Source: Rhodobacteraceae bacterium SB2
Lineage (GTDB): Bacteria > Pseudomonadota > Alphaproteobacteria > Rhodobacterales > Rhodobacteraceae
Direction of reading: 5' to 3'
Length of the DNA stretch: 64,000 nt
Assembly: GCA_001642945.1 (NCBI GenBank)
Contig: LGRT01000011.1
Span: 37,982-101,981, forward strand
Position 1 is the stretch's first letter, and each line of letters opens with the position of its first letter. Shown here one piece after another: positions 1 to 8,968 of this stretch. The notes under the pieces are model-generated. The model had not been told where the DNA came from. It did not search any database and worked only from the letters and a program-made list of their open reading frames with translations. The translations under genes and the position numbers were made by a program.

Positions 1-666
1 TATGTTGAAGGCGCTGATGCCTCTTCCAACGGCCGCTCGATTCCTATGGAAAAAGCGCTTGATGATGTGCTGGTGGCGTTTAAGGCCAATGGTGAAGCTC
101 TGCGCAAAGAGCATGGCTATCCTATACGCTTGGTGGTTCCCGGATGGGAAGGCAATATGTGGGTGAAATGGTTGCGCCGCATCGAGGTGATGGATGGGCC
201 CGTGGAAAGCCGTGAAGAAACTTCGAAATATACCGATGTTTTAGAAGATGGCACGGCGCGAAAATGGACCTGGGTTATGGATGCAAAATCGGTGATTACT
301 TCCCCCAGCCCGCAAGCGCCAATACAGCATGGTCCAGGAGCTTTGGTAATCACAGGTTTGGCCTGGTCAGGTCACGGGTCCATCAAAAGAGTTGATATTT
401 CTAAAGATGGCGGGCGCAACTGGGAAACAGCGCGACTGTCCAATCGCGAAAGCAACAAAGCGTTAGCGCGGTTTTACCTTGAGATGGATTGGCAAGGTGA
501 AGAAATGTTGCTGCAGGCCCGCGCAATGGATGAAACGGGCTATGTGCAACCCAGCAAACAACAGTTGCGCGAATTGCGCGGTGAAAATTCCGTGTACCAT
601 AATAATTGCATTCAAACCTGGCATGTCAAACCAACCGGAGAGGTCGAAAATGTTGAAGTGTCTTAA
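1..666 (+). CDS. soxC: SoxC, sulfane dehydrogenase molybdopterin subunit (C-terminal part)
   Basis: The reading frame is open from base 1, so the gene starts outside the window; about 221 residues remain of a family of roughly 430. The visible part is the end of the molybdopterin-binding domain and the Mo-co dimerisation domain (WVKWLRRIEV near the start; KRVDISKDGGRNW; the ending NNCIQTWHVK). SoxC with the cytochrome SoxD forms the periplasmic Sox(CD)2 complex, which oxidises the sulfane sulfur carried on SoxYZ by six electrons. The Mo-ligating Cys is in the missing N-terminal half. The stop overlaps the soxD start by 17 bp, which indicates one transcript with soxDEF. Confidence 0.93.
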   Translation, partial: YVEGADASSNGRSIPMEKALDDVLVAFKANGEALRKEHGYPIRLVVPGWEGNMWVKWLRRIEVMDGPVESREETSKYTDVLEDGTARKWTWVMDAKSVITSPSPQAPIQHGPGALVITGLAWSGHGSIKRVDISKDGGRNWETARLSNRESNKALARFYLEMDWQGEEMLLQARAMDETGYVQPSKQQLRELRGENSVYHNNCIQTWHVKPTGEVENVEVS

Positions 667-1714
667 ACTTTTTTGGGCCGCAGCTGTTCTTGTTCTTCCC
701 GTAACTGTTTTTGCTGGCGACAAGCTGGGCTTGGGGCGCGCAGCGCTGCCAGAAGAGATCGCGGCTTGGGATGTTGATATTCGCCCCAATGGCGCGGGGC
801 TTCCCGCCGGCAGCGGGGATGCGCTTTATGGCGAGGAGGTATTTGCCGATAAATGCGCTTCGTGTCATGGCGATTTTGCGGAGGGCGTGGATAATTGGCC
901 GGTTTTGGCAGGTGGATTTGGAACGCTTGGCGATAAAGATCCGGTGAAAACGGTTGGATCTTATTGGCCTTATCTGTCAACCGTTTGGGATTATGTAAAC
1001 CGTTCAATGCCGTTTGGCGAAGCGCAAAGCCTGTCAGCAGATGAGGTTTATGCGATTGTTGCCTATATGCTTTACTCCAATGATTTGGTGGATGAAGATT
1101 TTGTATTGAGCGATACTAATTTTGCCGAGTTTGAAATGCATAATGCGCGTGGATTTGTGGTTGATGATCGCCCTGAAACGGAATACGCGCTGTGGCGATC
1201 CGAGCCCTGTATGCAAAATTGTAAAGACAGGGTTGAGATTACGATGCGGGCATCGATTCTTGATGTAACGCCGGATGAAACCGCAGCAGAAAGCACTGAA
1301 AAGTCCGAGGCCGCTGAAGTGGCAGCTGCCGCACCAGCAGCAGAAAAGGAAGCCGTTGTTTCGCCGGCTGTGGTGGATGAAGCCGCCGCTTCGCCAGAGC
1401 TGGTTGCCGCGGGTAAGAAAGTCTTTCGTAAATGCAAAGCCTGCCATCAAGTTGGACCCAAAGCAAAAAGCCGCTCAGGCCCGCATTTGAATAATATTCT
1501 GGGCCGCGGAATTGGTACAATTGACGGGTTTCGATATTCCAAGGCATTTAAAAAAGCCGCAGAAGCCGGTCAGGTTTGGGACATGGCGCAATTGGTAAGC
1601 TTTTTGGCCAACCCGAAAAAATCAATAAAGGGCACTAAAATGTCATTTTCTGGCCTTAAAAAGGAAAAGGATATTGATGCGATCATTGCCTATTTGAACG
1701 CCGAGGGAGCATAG
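650..1714 (+). CDS. soxD: SoxD, diheme cytochrome c of sulfane dehydrogenase
   Basis: This is the electron-accepting subunit of periplasmic Sox(CD)2. I chose the ATG at 650 because it starts a clean Sec signal peptide (about residues 1-22, ending VFA); the longer open frame upstream runs through soxC. The mature protein has two class I cytochrome c domains, each with a CxxCH heme site: CASCH at residues 69-73 and CKACH at 262-266. They are joined by an Ala/Glu-rich linker at about residues 205-245, as is usual for SoxD. The length of 354 aa is ordinary. The C-terminal heme domain closely resembles the N-terminal domain of the following SoxE. soxE begins two bases after the stop. Confidence 0.93.
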   Translation: MLKCLKLFWAAAVLVLPVTVFAGDKLGLGRAALPEEIAAWDVDIRPNGAGLPAGSGDALYGEEVFADKCASCHGDFAEGVDNWPVLAGGFGTLGDKDPVKTVGSYWPYLSTVWDYVNRSMPFGEAQSLSADEVYAIVAYMLYSNDLVDEDFVLSDTNFAEFEMHNARGFVVDDRPETEYALWRSEPCMQNCKDRVEITMRASILDVTPDETAAESTEKSEAAEVAAAAPAAEKEAVVSPAVVDEAAASPELVAAGKKVFRKCKACHQVGPKAKSRSGPHLNNILGRGIGTIDGFRYSKAFKKAAEAGQVWDMAQLVSFLANPKKSIKGTKMSFSGLKKEKDIDAIIAYLNAEGA

Positions 1715-1716
1715 CT

Positions 1717-2406
1717 GTGCAGCAAATTTTGGGGGTGGTTTTTAGCATTTCTCTAGGCATCTTTGGCACGTCCCTAGCTTTTGCCAACGGCGATCTTGCG
1801 CAAGGCGCTGCGCTGTTTAAAAAGAAATGCGCCTCCTGTCATGCATTATCAGAGGAGGCACGCGCGCTTTCTGGCCCGCATTTGGCTGCAATTGTGGATG
1901 CAAGGGCGGGGCAGGTAGAGGGGTTTAAATATTCAAAAGCTCTGCAACAGGCGGCAACGGCCGGTTTAATCTGGTCGCCGGCGCAGCTGGATCAGTTTCT
2001 GACGCATCCAAAAGCCTTTTTGAAACACACAAAGATGAATTTCATTGGCTTGAAAGTTGCCGCCGATCGCCAGAATTTGATCGCCTTCCTTGCGCAAACA
2101 GATAAGGCCGGGACCAACGGATTGGCAAAAGCGAGTTTTGATGTTCCTGAAGAATTATTAGCGCTTGAGGGCGATTTGGAGTATGGTGAATATCTTTCTA
2201 GCGAATGCATGACCTGCCACCAAAGGTCAGGGCAGGACATGACCATTCCAACCATAATGAACAAGCCCGCTCATGAGCTTGTGACGGCCCTTTTTGCGTA
2301 TCGCGAAGGGTATCGTGAGAACCAGGCCATGCAATTGATCGCAAAACGGCTCACAGATGAAGAGATCGCGGCATTGGCGCATTACTTCGAGACTTTAAAG
2401 AACTGA
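1717..2406 (+). CDS. soxE: SoxE-like periplasmic diheme cytochrome c
   Basis: A 229-residue protein with a GTG start, a signal peptide (about residues 1-24, ending AFA) and two heme sites, CASCH at 38-42 and CMTCH at 164-168. Position and domain make-up match SoxE, a diheme c-type cytochrome of sox clusters thought to take electrons from the SoxF flavoprotein or pass them to the respiratory chain. The first domain keeps the pattern SGPHL..I...G...GF.YSKA, then TKM.F.GLK, found in the C-terminal domain of SoxD, which suggests duplication inside the operon. GTG follows the soxD stop by two bases, so translation is probably coupled. Confidence 0.88.
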   Translation: MQQILGVVFSISLGIFGTSLAFANGDLAQGAALFKKKCASCHALSEEARALSGPHLAAIVDARAGQVEGFKYSKALQQAATAGLIWSPAQLDQFLTHPKAFLKHTKMNFIGLKVAADRQNLIAFLAQTDKAGTNGLAKASFDVPEELLALEGDLEYGEYLSSECMTCHQRSGQDMTIPTIMNKPAHELVTALFAYREGYRENQAMQLIAKRLTDEEIAALAHYFETLKN

Positions 2407-2432
2407 AAACTATAAACCAAAGGGAGAATAAA

Positions 2433-3698
2433 ATGTCATTAACCAGAAGAGGTTTCATTGGTAATTCAGCGGCGGCAGCTGCCCTTCTTTCTGCACCCAG
2501 TTTGCACGCGGGCAGCCATGCAAAGCCACGTGTGGTCGTGGTGGGCGGCGGAGCTGGGGGAGCCACCGCAGCGCGTTATATTGCAAAAGATAGCAAAGGT
2601 GCAGTTGATGTGACCTTGGTTGAGCCAACTCGCACCTATTACACCTGCTTTTTCTCGAACCTTTATTTAGGCGGGGTAAAGGAGTTTGACGATATCGGCC
2701 ATACATATGGTAAGCTTGCTGCCAGTGGCATCAACGTCGTGCATGATTGGGCCATTGGCGTTGATCGTGATAAAAAAATGGTAAGCTTGGCGGGGGGATC
2801 CGCGCTGCCCTATGACAAACTTATCTTGTCGCCGGGAATCGATTTTGTAGAGGGCGCGGTTGAGGGCTGGGATCTATCTTCGCAGAACGCGATGCCGCAT
2901 GCATATAAGGCCGGATCCCAAAGCGAGCTTCTAAAGGCGCAAATTATGGCGATGCCGCAGGGCGGCACCTATGCGATGGTGGCCCCTCCCAACCCCTATA
3001 GATGCCCCCCTGGACCCTATGAGCGAGTCTCTATGGTGGCACATTATCTTTCACAGCATAACCCCACAGCAAAGATTATCGTTGCAGATCCAAAGCCGAA
3101 ATTTTCAAAAATGGCGTTATTTCAAGAAGGTTGGAATGCGCATTATGCCGGAATGATTGATTGGATCGGATCTGAATTTGGGGGCGAAAATGTTGCGGTG
3201 GATCCAAGTGCTATGACGATATCGATTGATGGTGAAAGCATCAATGTGGATGCCTGCAATGTTATTCCAGCGATGAAAGCTGGCCGGATTGCTGCCTTGG
3301 CCGGCGTTACGGATGGCAATTGGGCGCCGGTAAACGCAGCTGATATGTCAACCAAAGCTGATGCGGATGTGTATGTTTTGGGGGATGCATCCCAACAAGG
3401 AGATATGCCCAAATCCGGTTTCTCGGCCAATAGCCAAGCGAAAGTCTGCGCCAATGCGGTGCGCGGCGCGTTGACCGGCTCAAAAATATTCCCGGCGAAA
3501 TTTGCCAATACCTGCTGGTCTCTGATCAATGCAGATGATGGGGTGAAGGTGGGAGCGACCTATAAGGCGACGGATGAAAAAATCGCAAAAGTGGATGGCT
3601 TTATCTCAAAAACGGGCGAAACGGCGGACATTCGCAAGCAAACCTATCTGGAATCCGAAGATTGGTATACGGGGATCACATCCGATATGTTTGGCTGA
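2433..3698 (+). CDS. soxF: SoxF, FAD-dependent sulfide dehydrogenase (FccB family)
   Basis: A 421-residue flavoprotein of the flavocytochrome c/sulfide dehydrogenase family. The N-terminus has a Tat signal (RRGFIG, then a hydrophobic Ala-rich stretch to about residue 26), so it is exported folded with FAD. The dinucleotide fold starts at VVVVGGGAGG (about residues 34-43). Cysteines in YYTCFF and NTCWSL sit where the family has its redox-active pair. A second nucleotide motif, VYVLGDAS, is near residue 313. It oxidises sulfide and stimulates the Sox system, with SoxE as likely partner. AGGGAG lies just before the ATG. It appears to be the last gene of the sox operon. Confidence 0.9.
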   Translation: MSLTRRGFIGNSAAAAALLSAPSLHAGSHAKPRVVVVGGGAGGATAARYIAKDSKGAVDVTLVEPTRTYYTCFFSNLYLGGVKEFDDIGHTYGKLAASGINVVHDWAIGVDRDKKMVSLAGGSALPYDKLILSPGIDFVEGAVEGWDLSSQNAMPHAYKAGSQSELLKAQIMAMPQGGTYAMVAPPNPYRCPPGPYERVSMVAHYLSQHNPTAKIIVADPKPKFSKMALFQEGWNAHYAGMIDWIGSEFGGENVAVDPSAMTISIDGESINVDACNVIPAMKAGRIAALAGVTDGNWAPVNAADMSTKADADVYVLGDASQQGDMPKSGFSANSQAKVCANAVRGALTGSKIFPAKFANTCWSLINADDGVKVGATYKATDEKIAKVDGFISKTGETADIRKQTYLESEDWYTGITSDMFG

Positions 3699-3741
3699 AC
3701 CTCCCAGCATCAAAAACCACTTTTTTGATGTTTACAGCCGT

Positions 3742-3770
3742 GTTTTGCGCAGGAGTTTCCTGCGCAAAAC
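3742..3770 (+). terminator. Perfect 13-bp inverted repeat downstream of soxF
   Basis: The 13-base arm GTTTTGCGCAGGA, a 3-base loop and its exact complement lie 44 bp after the soxF stop. Only a short T-rich stretch (GTTTTCC) follows, so it is an imperfect intrinsic terminator; it could also be an mRNA-protecting hairpin or a protein-binding palindrome. Its place at the end of a long operon favours terminator. Confidence 0.5.
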
Positions 3771-4112
3771 AGATGTTTTCCTTAGCACTTATCTGTTTTC
3801 ACAGCCCCTACAGGATCCGTTTAGGCCTTGATAAACCAAAAGGCGCCCCAACCTGTGTTCTGTAAAAATATACGTGCGTGATATCCGCTTAGACCGGACG
3901 CGACGATTGAATCCGCGTGCTAATTGGCACAGAGCTTTGCTTAGAAAAGTTTTCGTATAGCCGCGTTTTATCGTTATTGCAGAGTGGTGCGAGGTTTACG
4001 ATTGCTGATTTTATCTTGCTTATAAGCTTTTCCAATCATTAAAAAACGTTGAAACCAGTCAAAGCCCTAATGGGAATATGGGTTGCATAAAGGCGTGCTG
4101 ATGTCTGTTTCG
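3771..4112. other. Intergenic stretch with no gene seen
   Basis: About 340 bases between the soxF hairpin and the convergent MIP channel gene. No frame with plausible codon use or start, no tRNA and no clear promoter pair were seen. An open frame that starts at 4083 on the plus strand is antisense to the channel gene and was discarded. Confidence 0.4.
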
Positions 4113-4790
4113 TTACTGGCTGGTTGGCGTTTCTGCCTCGCGCAACAGCCAAGCAAAAAACATCGTCGCCAATACGGCTGCGATCAGTTGGGCTGCAATG
4201 AAAGCTGGTATGTCAGAGGGTGTAATTCCGGCAAAACTATCCGAAAATCCTCTTGCTATGGTCACCGCAGGGTTTGCAAAGGATGTCGAGGAGGTAAACC
4301 AATAGGCTGCGGTGATATAAAGCCCGACCGACATGGCAAGTGCAGCGGGGCGGAGCGTTACGCAAATGAGGATTGTGCCAATCAAGCCGAAGGTGGCAAT
4401 GAATTCACCGATCCATTGGCCAAGCCCGCTGCGCATGGTTGTAGAGGGGTCAATCAAGGGATGATCAAACATCATATGCGCGGCAAAAACACCCAAAATT
4501 CCGCCAAAGATCTGGGCGCATATGTAAAACAATGCCTCTTGCCTTTTCATCTCACCGCGCAACCAAAAGCAAAGCGTAACCGCAGGGTTGAATTGGGCCC
4601 CTGAAATAGGCCCAAAAACAGTGATCAAAACCACGAGGATCGCCCCTGTGGGAATGGTGTTTCCCAGTAAGGCCAGCGCTAAGTTTCCATCTGCCAGACG
4701 CTCTGCCATAATGCCCGAGCCGATGACAGTTGCCAGAAGTGAAAATGTGCCCAACGCCTCTGCCGCAAGCCGTCTTGATGGTGTCATCAT
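4113..4790 (-). CDS. MIP-family channel (aquaporin / aquaglyceroporin)
   Basis: A 225-residue inner-membrane protein with six hydrophobic segments and the two half-helix signatures of the major intrinsic proteins: NPA at residues 68-70 (QFNPAVT) and 173-175 (FANPAVTIAR). In the second, Val replaces the Arg that directly follows NPA in AqpZ. That form is common in aquaglyceroporin-like channels such as the arsenite channel AqpS of rhizobia, so small neutral solutes (glycerol, arsenite, water) are possible cargo. No arsenic genes are adjacent, so the solute cannot be assigned. It is a single-gene unit, convergent with sox and divergent from the decayed oxidoreductase. AGGAG precedes the start. 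Confidence 0.85.
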   Translation of the reverse strand: MMTPSRRLAAEALGTFSLLATVIGSGIMAERLADGNLALALLGNTIPTGAILVVLITVFGPISGAQFNPAVTLCFWLRGEMKRQEALFYICAQIFGGILGVFAAHMMFDHPLIDPSTTMRSGLGQWIGEFIATFGLIGTILICVTLRPAALAMSVGLYITAAYWFTSSTSFANPAVTIARGFSDSFAGITPSDIPAFIAAQLIAAVLATMFFAWLLREAETPTSQ

Positions 4791-4915
4791 TATCTCCTGT
4801 TAACGTTGGGGCTCTGCTGGGCAGATAAAGAGTGTTTGAAATTACTTTTCTGAGTAGGCTTAGGTTTGGCCCGCCATTTTAGAATGTAATGAAATAAACC
4901 ATTAAGAAAAAGCTA

Positions 4916-5416
4916 GATTTTGATTTTATTATTCTTAGGGCCGGATCTGTAGGCTGCGTTCTTGCCAATGAATTGAGCGCTGATTCCACCTGTCTGGTTT
5001 TGTTGTTTGAGGCCGGCCTGCTTGATAAGAAACTTTTCATTCATATGCCCGCAGGCGTTTATCGCGTGTTGCGAGAGCGCTGGCTGAATTGGAATTGACT
5101 TAGCGCAAATAAAATACCCTTGCATGAGCGCTCTATATACACGCCGCGTGGGCGCGTTGTCGGCGGTTCGTCTTCTATAAATTCGGTGGGCAATATGCGG
5201 GGGTATCGTTTTGACTATGATGGATGGGCGAAAGATTTTGACCTTCCTGAGCGGCGGTTCGATAAATGTTTGTCTTATTTTATTCAGGGAGAAAATTATA
5301 AATCAGCGCGCAATCCATGGCGTCGCAATGCAGGTAGGCTTACTTTAAAACACGCCTGTTCTTCTGCTCCTTTGTTTGATGTATTTTTAGAGGCCGGAAG
5401 GCAATCAGGGCAGTAA
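4916..5416 (+). pseudogene. Decayed GMC-family oxidoreductase (choline dehydrogenase type)
   Basis: One frame carries the N-terminal hallmarks of GMC flavoenzymes: DFIILRAGSVGCVLANELSA (family form DFIIVGAGSAGCVLANRLS), then YTPRGRVVGGSSSIN and MRGYRFDYDGWA. It has no initiator codon (the frame begins ATT AAG AAA). Arg replaces the first Gly of the FAD motif, a TGA at 5096-5098 lies in frame, and the gene stops after about 165 codons where the family has about 530. The remaining two thirds are not recognisable downstream. This is a clear remnant, probably not expressed. Confidence 0.85.
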
Positions 5417-5821
5417 CGCGCTGGGTTTTAAACGGCTTAATGCATCCGCTTTGGCGCGACCATATTACGCCCATGTAGCGGCCAGAACCTCTGGGTTTAA
5501 GGGCGGCTCACCCTCGGGTAAAGAACGGCAATTCTTAGGCATAGGCGTCTAGGCTAGATTTGGATTTTTCTAAGGCTGGTTGCTGCGCTGTCGTATTTTT
5601 GGAACCAGACCGCGCGGCTTTAAGGCGCGTTTTGTTTGATTTTTTATATAGGGTTTTGTCATTTGCTTCCTTTATCATGCGCGACGCAGAGCGTGGATAG
5701 GCGATGTAAAGGCTTACCAATGTAGAATGAACTTGCTCTAGGGTTTAGCATTGATTTTAACAAAGGGTTTTATCTGGATGCCCGAACGGTTTTTGCAAGC
5801 TGTAAAATCTAACAGATCAAG
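5417..5821. other. Non-coding stretch behind the GMC remnant
   Basis: About 400 bases without a credible gene. It may be decayed downstream sequence of the GMC oxidoreductase, but I could not align any part to the family. The one open frame (5535-5720, minus strand) is Lys/Ser/Ala-rich, lacks a ribosome site and was not called. Confidence 0.4.
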
Positions 5822-6271
5822 TTAAAGCGGTGTCTCTGGAGGGCAGAGCGTTTCCAAACATCGGCGAAATTCAGGATCAAGAGGCAGTGGAGCGCCGTTT
5901 TCAGACTCAACTTGTACCTGCGCAAAAAAACCTTCTGCAAAGGCGGTTTGCCGCTGATTCCGAAACAAACCAACCTCATAACGCCACGAAGAGGTGCCGA
6001 TATGACCCACACGAATGCCCGCATGGATAAGATCGGGAAATCCAGCCTCATCGTGATAGATGCACCCGCTTTCCACGACCAAGAAGCGCGTTTTTGTCCC
6101 TGACATATCAAACACCGCTTGCTCAAGTTGCCAATGTGTTACGGCCGTGTCGATTAAGGAATAATGGATCACATTATTCATATGGCCATATTGATCATTA
6201 TCCATCCAGCGCGTGGGAAGTTGGTAAAAAGCTAGATAGGCGCTTCGAGCTGCAGGGGGTGTACGCGGCAT
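5822..6271 (-). CDS. Acyl-CoA thioesterase, 4HBT hotdog family
   Basis: A 149-residue single hotdog domain. The segment RWMDNDQYGHMNN at about residues 21-33 is the 4-hydroxybenzoyl-CoA-thioesterase-type signature (Asp as probable catalytic base, then HxNN). The family hydrolyses acyl- or aroyl-CoA thioesters in the cytoplasm. It is divergent from a short-chain dehydrogenase that resembles 3-hydroxyacyl-CoA dehydrogenases, which suggests a link to fatty or branched-chain acyl-CoA breakdown. The acyl group cannot be read from the sequence. Confidence 0.82.
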   Translation of the reverse strand: MPRTPPAARSAYLAFYQLPTRWMDNDQYGHMNNVIHYSLIDTAVTHWQLEQAVFDMSGTKTRFLVVESGCIYHDEAGFPDLIHAGIRVGHIGTSSWRYEVGLFRNQRQTAFAEGFFAQVQVESENGAPLPLDPEFRRCLETLCPPETPL

Positions 6272-6423
6272 TTTTATCTCGTCGGTTGTGCTGACTAAGG
6301 CGCAGTCTGGCGCAGATTGAGCCAGAAGAAAAGGGCAGCAAACGCGGCGTTAACTTTGCAATATTGACCTTATCGCGCGAAGCGCATTACTCTGCTCGAG
6401 TCAAAAAGCTTGAAGAGATTTCT

Positions 6424-7191
6424 ATGCAGATAAACAACAAGACAATCGCTGTGGTGACAGGGGGCGCGTCTGGCCTGGGCGCGGCGTCGGCGCGGGCTTT
6501 GGCGAAGGCCGGTGCGCAGGTTACAATTTTTGACATGGATGCGGCGCAGGGCGAGGCCGCCGCCGCAGAGGTTTCTGGCCAGTTCCAGCGGGTGGATGTA
6601 TCCGATGCGGCGCAGGTGGCAGGGGCTATGACCGCGCTGGAGGCGCGCGCGGGCGGCTTGCATATTCTGGTAAATTGCGCTGGAATTGGCCCCGCGGCGA
6701 AAACTGTTTCGCGCGGCGTGGCGCATGATCCAGCGCTGTTTGCAAAGGTGATTGGGGTAAATTTGACCGGCTCGTTCAATTGCGCATCGCAGGCCGCTGC
6801 TCTGATGGCAAAAACGGCGCCTGTCACTGCTGATGGAGGTCGCGGCGTTATCATCAACACCGCTTCGGTGGCCGCGTATGACGGACAAATCGGGCAAGTT
6901 GCCTATGCGGCGTCTAAAGGCGGTATTGTGGGGATGACCTTGCCCATGGCCCGGGACCTTGCGGCCAGCGGAATCCGCGTTTGCACCATTGCGCCAGGCC
7001 TCTTTCTGACCCCTTTGTTACAGGGCTTACCAGAAGAGGTTCAACAGTCTTTAGGTCAACAAGTGCCGTTTCCCTCGCGTTTGGGCGCACCGGAAGAATA
7101 TGCCAGCCTTGTCGGCCACATTGTTGAGAATGACATGTTGAATGGTGAGGTGATCCGCCTTGATGGCGCAATCAGAATGGCGCCTCGCTAA
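6424..7191 (+). CDS. Short-chain dehydrogenase, 3-hydroxyacyl-CoA dehydrogenase type II-like
   Basis: 255 residues from the ATG at 6424. The open frame extends further upstream, but [19 protein letters not shown] is the normal start of this family. It has the Rossmann motif TGGASGLG (residues 11-18), NCAG, the serine in [12 protein letters not shown] and the YAASK catalytic Tyr/Lys. The whole resembles type II 3-hydroxyacyl-CoA dehydrogenases (human HSD17B10-like), which oxidise 3-hydroxyacyl-CoA or 2-methyl-3-hydroxybutyryl-CoA with NAD. Many SDRs share this layout, so substrate certainty is modest. The stop codon lies in a hairpin shared with the convergent gene. Confidence 0.85.
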   Translation: MQINNKTIAVVTGGASGLGAASARALAKAGAQVTIFDMDAAQGEAAAAEVSGQFQRVDVSDAAQVAGAMTALEARAGGLHILVNCAGIGPAAKTVSRGVAHDPALFAKVIGVNLTGSFNCASQAAALMAKTAPVTADGGRGVIINTASVAAYDGQIGQVAYAASKGGIVGMTLPMARDLAASGIRVCTIAPGLFLTPLLQGLPEEVQQSLGQQVPFPSRLGAPEEYASLVGHIVENDMLNGEVIRLDGAIRMAPR

Positions 7192-7206
7192 ACCGTCTAG
7201 CGGTTT
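7190..7206. terminator. Small hairpin across two convergent stop codons
   Basis: AAACCG, a 5-base loop and CGGTTT overlap the stop of the SDR gene and the stop of the TIGR02186 gene. The position suggests a compact bidirectional terminator, but the stem is only 6 bp and the T-tract is short. Confidence 0.35.
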
Positions 7207-7961
7207 CTAATCACTTGAAACACCGCCGAGGCCGCCCATCCTGCGAAAATTGCAATCGCCAAGGACATCAGCCCGTATAGCAGGGGTTGCTCGCGCGACA
7301 GCGAGAATAAAAACCGTTCTAAACCTACTTTGCGCACGTCAATCGTGGTGGATAATTGATCGACAACAGCGCCATCGCGCGTGATAAAAATGCGCGTGCT
7401 ATAATCGCCCTCGGTGAGGTTGGCGGGCATATTGATTGAGGTCCGAAACAAGGTTTGTTGATCTATTGACACAGAGCCTTCCTGCAATGTGTACAGGCCG
7501 TTGGCCTCTCGAATACGGATCACGGCATCTGTAAAGCTTTGTGCATCCAGAATATTCATTGGTGCGCCTACGGAGCGGATGGCGCGGTTGATGGACACTT
7601 TATGCCGCAGGTCCTCTGTCTCGGTTAAAATATCGCCCAAAGGAGCGCTTGTCGCGATTGCATAAAAGCTGGGCGCCGCATCCACTTGCACTGTATCGGT
7701 ATTGACCCAAATCCCAAAACGCTTGGCTTTGCGCCGCACATCCAAAGGTTCGCTGGGTCCCGAGACGGTCACGATCACGTCAATGGGGGTTTCAGGGATT
7801 GGCGCATCGCGCTGAATTGCGCCAAAAACCAAAATATTTGAGCCATCGAACGTGGCCGTGATGGCCACCTCATCTTGGCTCATACCCAAAACAACCTTCT
7901 CTGCTAGTACAAAGGGGCTGGTTAGAAGCATGATCAGGGCGGAACAAACGAACAGGCGCAT
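7197..7961 (-). CDS. TIGR02186 family membrane-anchored protein
   Basis: 254 residues: a signal peptide (about 1-20, ending VLA), a long beta-rich periplasmic region and one C-terminal transmembrane helix (about 228-250). It matches the alphaproteobacterial family TIGR02186, which has no established biochemical role and is typically found beside TSUP (TauE/SafE) transporters, as here. The start overlaps the end of the transporter gene by one base, so the pair is co-translated. A periplasmic accessory role for the exporter is inference from this linkage. Confidence 0.8.
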   Translation of the reverse strand: MRLFVCSALIMLLTSPFVLAEKVVLGMSQDEVAITATFDGSNILVFGAIQRDAPIPETPIDVIVTVSGPSEPLDVRRKAKRFGIWVNTDTVQVDAAPSFYAIATSAPLGDILTETEDLRHKVSINRAIRSVGAPMNILDAQSFTDAVIRIREANGLYTLQEGSVSIDQQTLFRTSINMPANLTEGDYSTRIFITRDGAVVDQLSTTIDVRKVGLERFLFSLSREQPLLYGLMSLAIAIFAGWAASAVFQVIRNR

Positions 7962-8881
7962 CAGTGACCCCCTGCCGATCCAATGGAATACAGCTCACTG
8001 GGCTGAATCAGCAGATCTAAGGCCAGCTTGCCGCAGACCATGAGCACCATAATGGCCAATAAAATGCGCAACTGCTCGGCTTTCAAGCGGGTACCGATTT
8101 GCGTGCCAATCTGAGCGCCAATCACGCCGCCAACCAAAAGCAAAACGGCCAGTGCGACATCGACGGTATAGTTTGTGGTTGCGTGTAACAAGGTGGTGAA
8201 AGCGGTGACAAAAATGATTTGATAGAGCGAGGTCCCGACCACCACTTTTGTGGGCATTCCCAAAATGTAAATCATCGCAGGCACCATGATAAACCCACCA
8301 CCAACGCCCATTATTGCGGCCAGTATGCCGACAAACACACCCACGATCAGGGGTGGGATAATCGAAATATAAAGGCCAGATGTGCGAAAACGCATCTTGA
8401 GTGGCAGTTTTTGTACCCAGCCGCGCTGGCGTGATTTTTTAGGGGGTGCCGCATTGCGCGAAGTTCTGCGGATTGCGCGCAGACTTTCGAAAAACATCAG
8501 CCCGCCAATAATGCCAAGAAACACGACGTAGCAAAGCTTTACCAATAAATCCACTTGGCCAAGGCTTTTCAAATGGTTAAACAACACAACCCCGATTGCG
8601 GCTCCTAAAAGCCCACCCAGCATCAAGACCGTACCCATTTTAAAATCGACAGTTTTACGCCTTAAATGCGCCAAAACACCAGAAAATGATGACGCCACAA
8701 TTTGGTTGGCTTCCGTCGCCACGGCAACCGCCGGCGGGATACCAATAAAAAACAGCAGAGGCGTCATCAAAAAGCCCCCCCCGACGCCAAACATGCCAGA
8801 CAGCACGCCCACCAGCCCCCCGAGCCCGAGCAGCAAAAAGGCGTTTACAGAAACTTCAGCGATAGGAAGGTAAATCAACAT
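7961..8881 (-). CDS. TSUP-family sulfite/organosulfur exporter (TauE/SafE)
   Basis: A 306-residue inner-membrane protein with about eight hydrophobic segments and the duplicated GVLSGMFGVGGGF / GILAAIMGVGGGFIMVP motif that defines the TSUP (formerly DUF81) family. Characterised members export sulfite or sulfoacetate. Four kb from a sulfite-producing sox cluster, sulfite export is plausible, but the genes are separated and on opposite strands. It forms a two-gene unit with the TIGR02186 protein. Confidence 0.88.
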   Translation of the reverse strand: MLIYLPIAEVSVNAFLLLGLGGLVGVLSGMFGVGGGFLMTPLLFFIGIPPAVAVATEANQIVASSFSGVLAHLRRKTVDFKMGTVLMLGGLLGAAIGVVLFNHLKSLGQVDLLVKLCYVVFLGIIGGLMFFESLRAIRRTSRNAAPPKKSRQRGWVQKLPLKMRFRTSGLYISIIPPLIVGVFVGILAAIMGVGGGFIMVPAMIYILGMPTKVVVGTSLYQIIFVTAFTTLLHATTNYTVDVALAVLLLVGGVIGAQIGTQIGTRLKAEQLRILLAIMVLMVCGKLALDLLIQPSELYSIGSAGGH

Positions 8882-8968
8882 GTGCCCTCCTAAACCACTC
8901 TCTGCTGCAATTGCAACATTCGTTGCGACTTTAGCAGCCTAGGTCTTAAGAAAAGCTCAAAACTGGAT

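Noticed and set aside
4083..4604. 173-codon plus-strand frame
   Set aside because: It is antisense to the MIP channel gene, whose membrane segments and NPA motifs are clear.
5535..5720. 61-codon minus-strand frame
   Set aside because: Low-complexity Lys/Ser/Ala composition, no start signal, no family resemblance.
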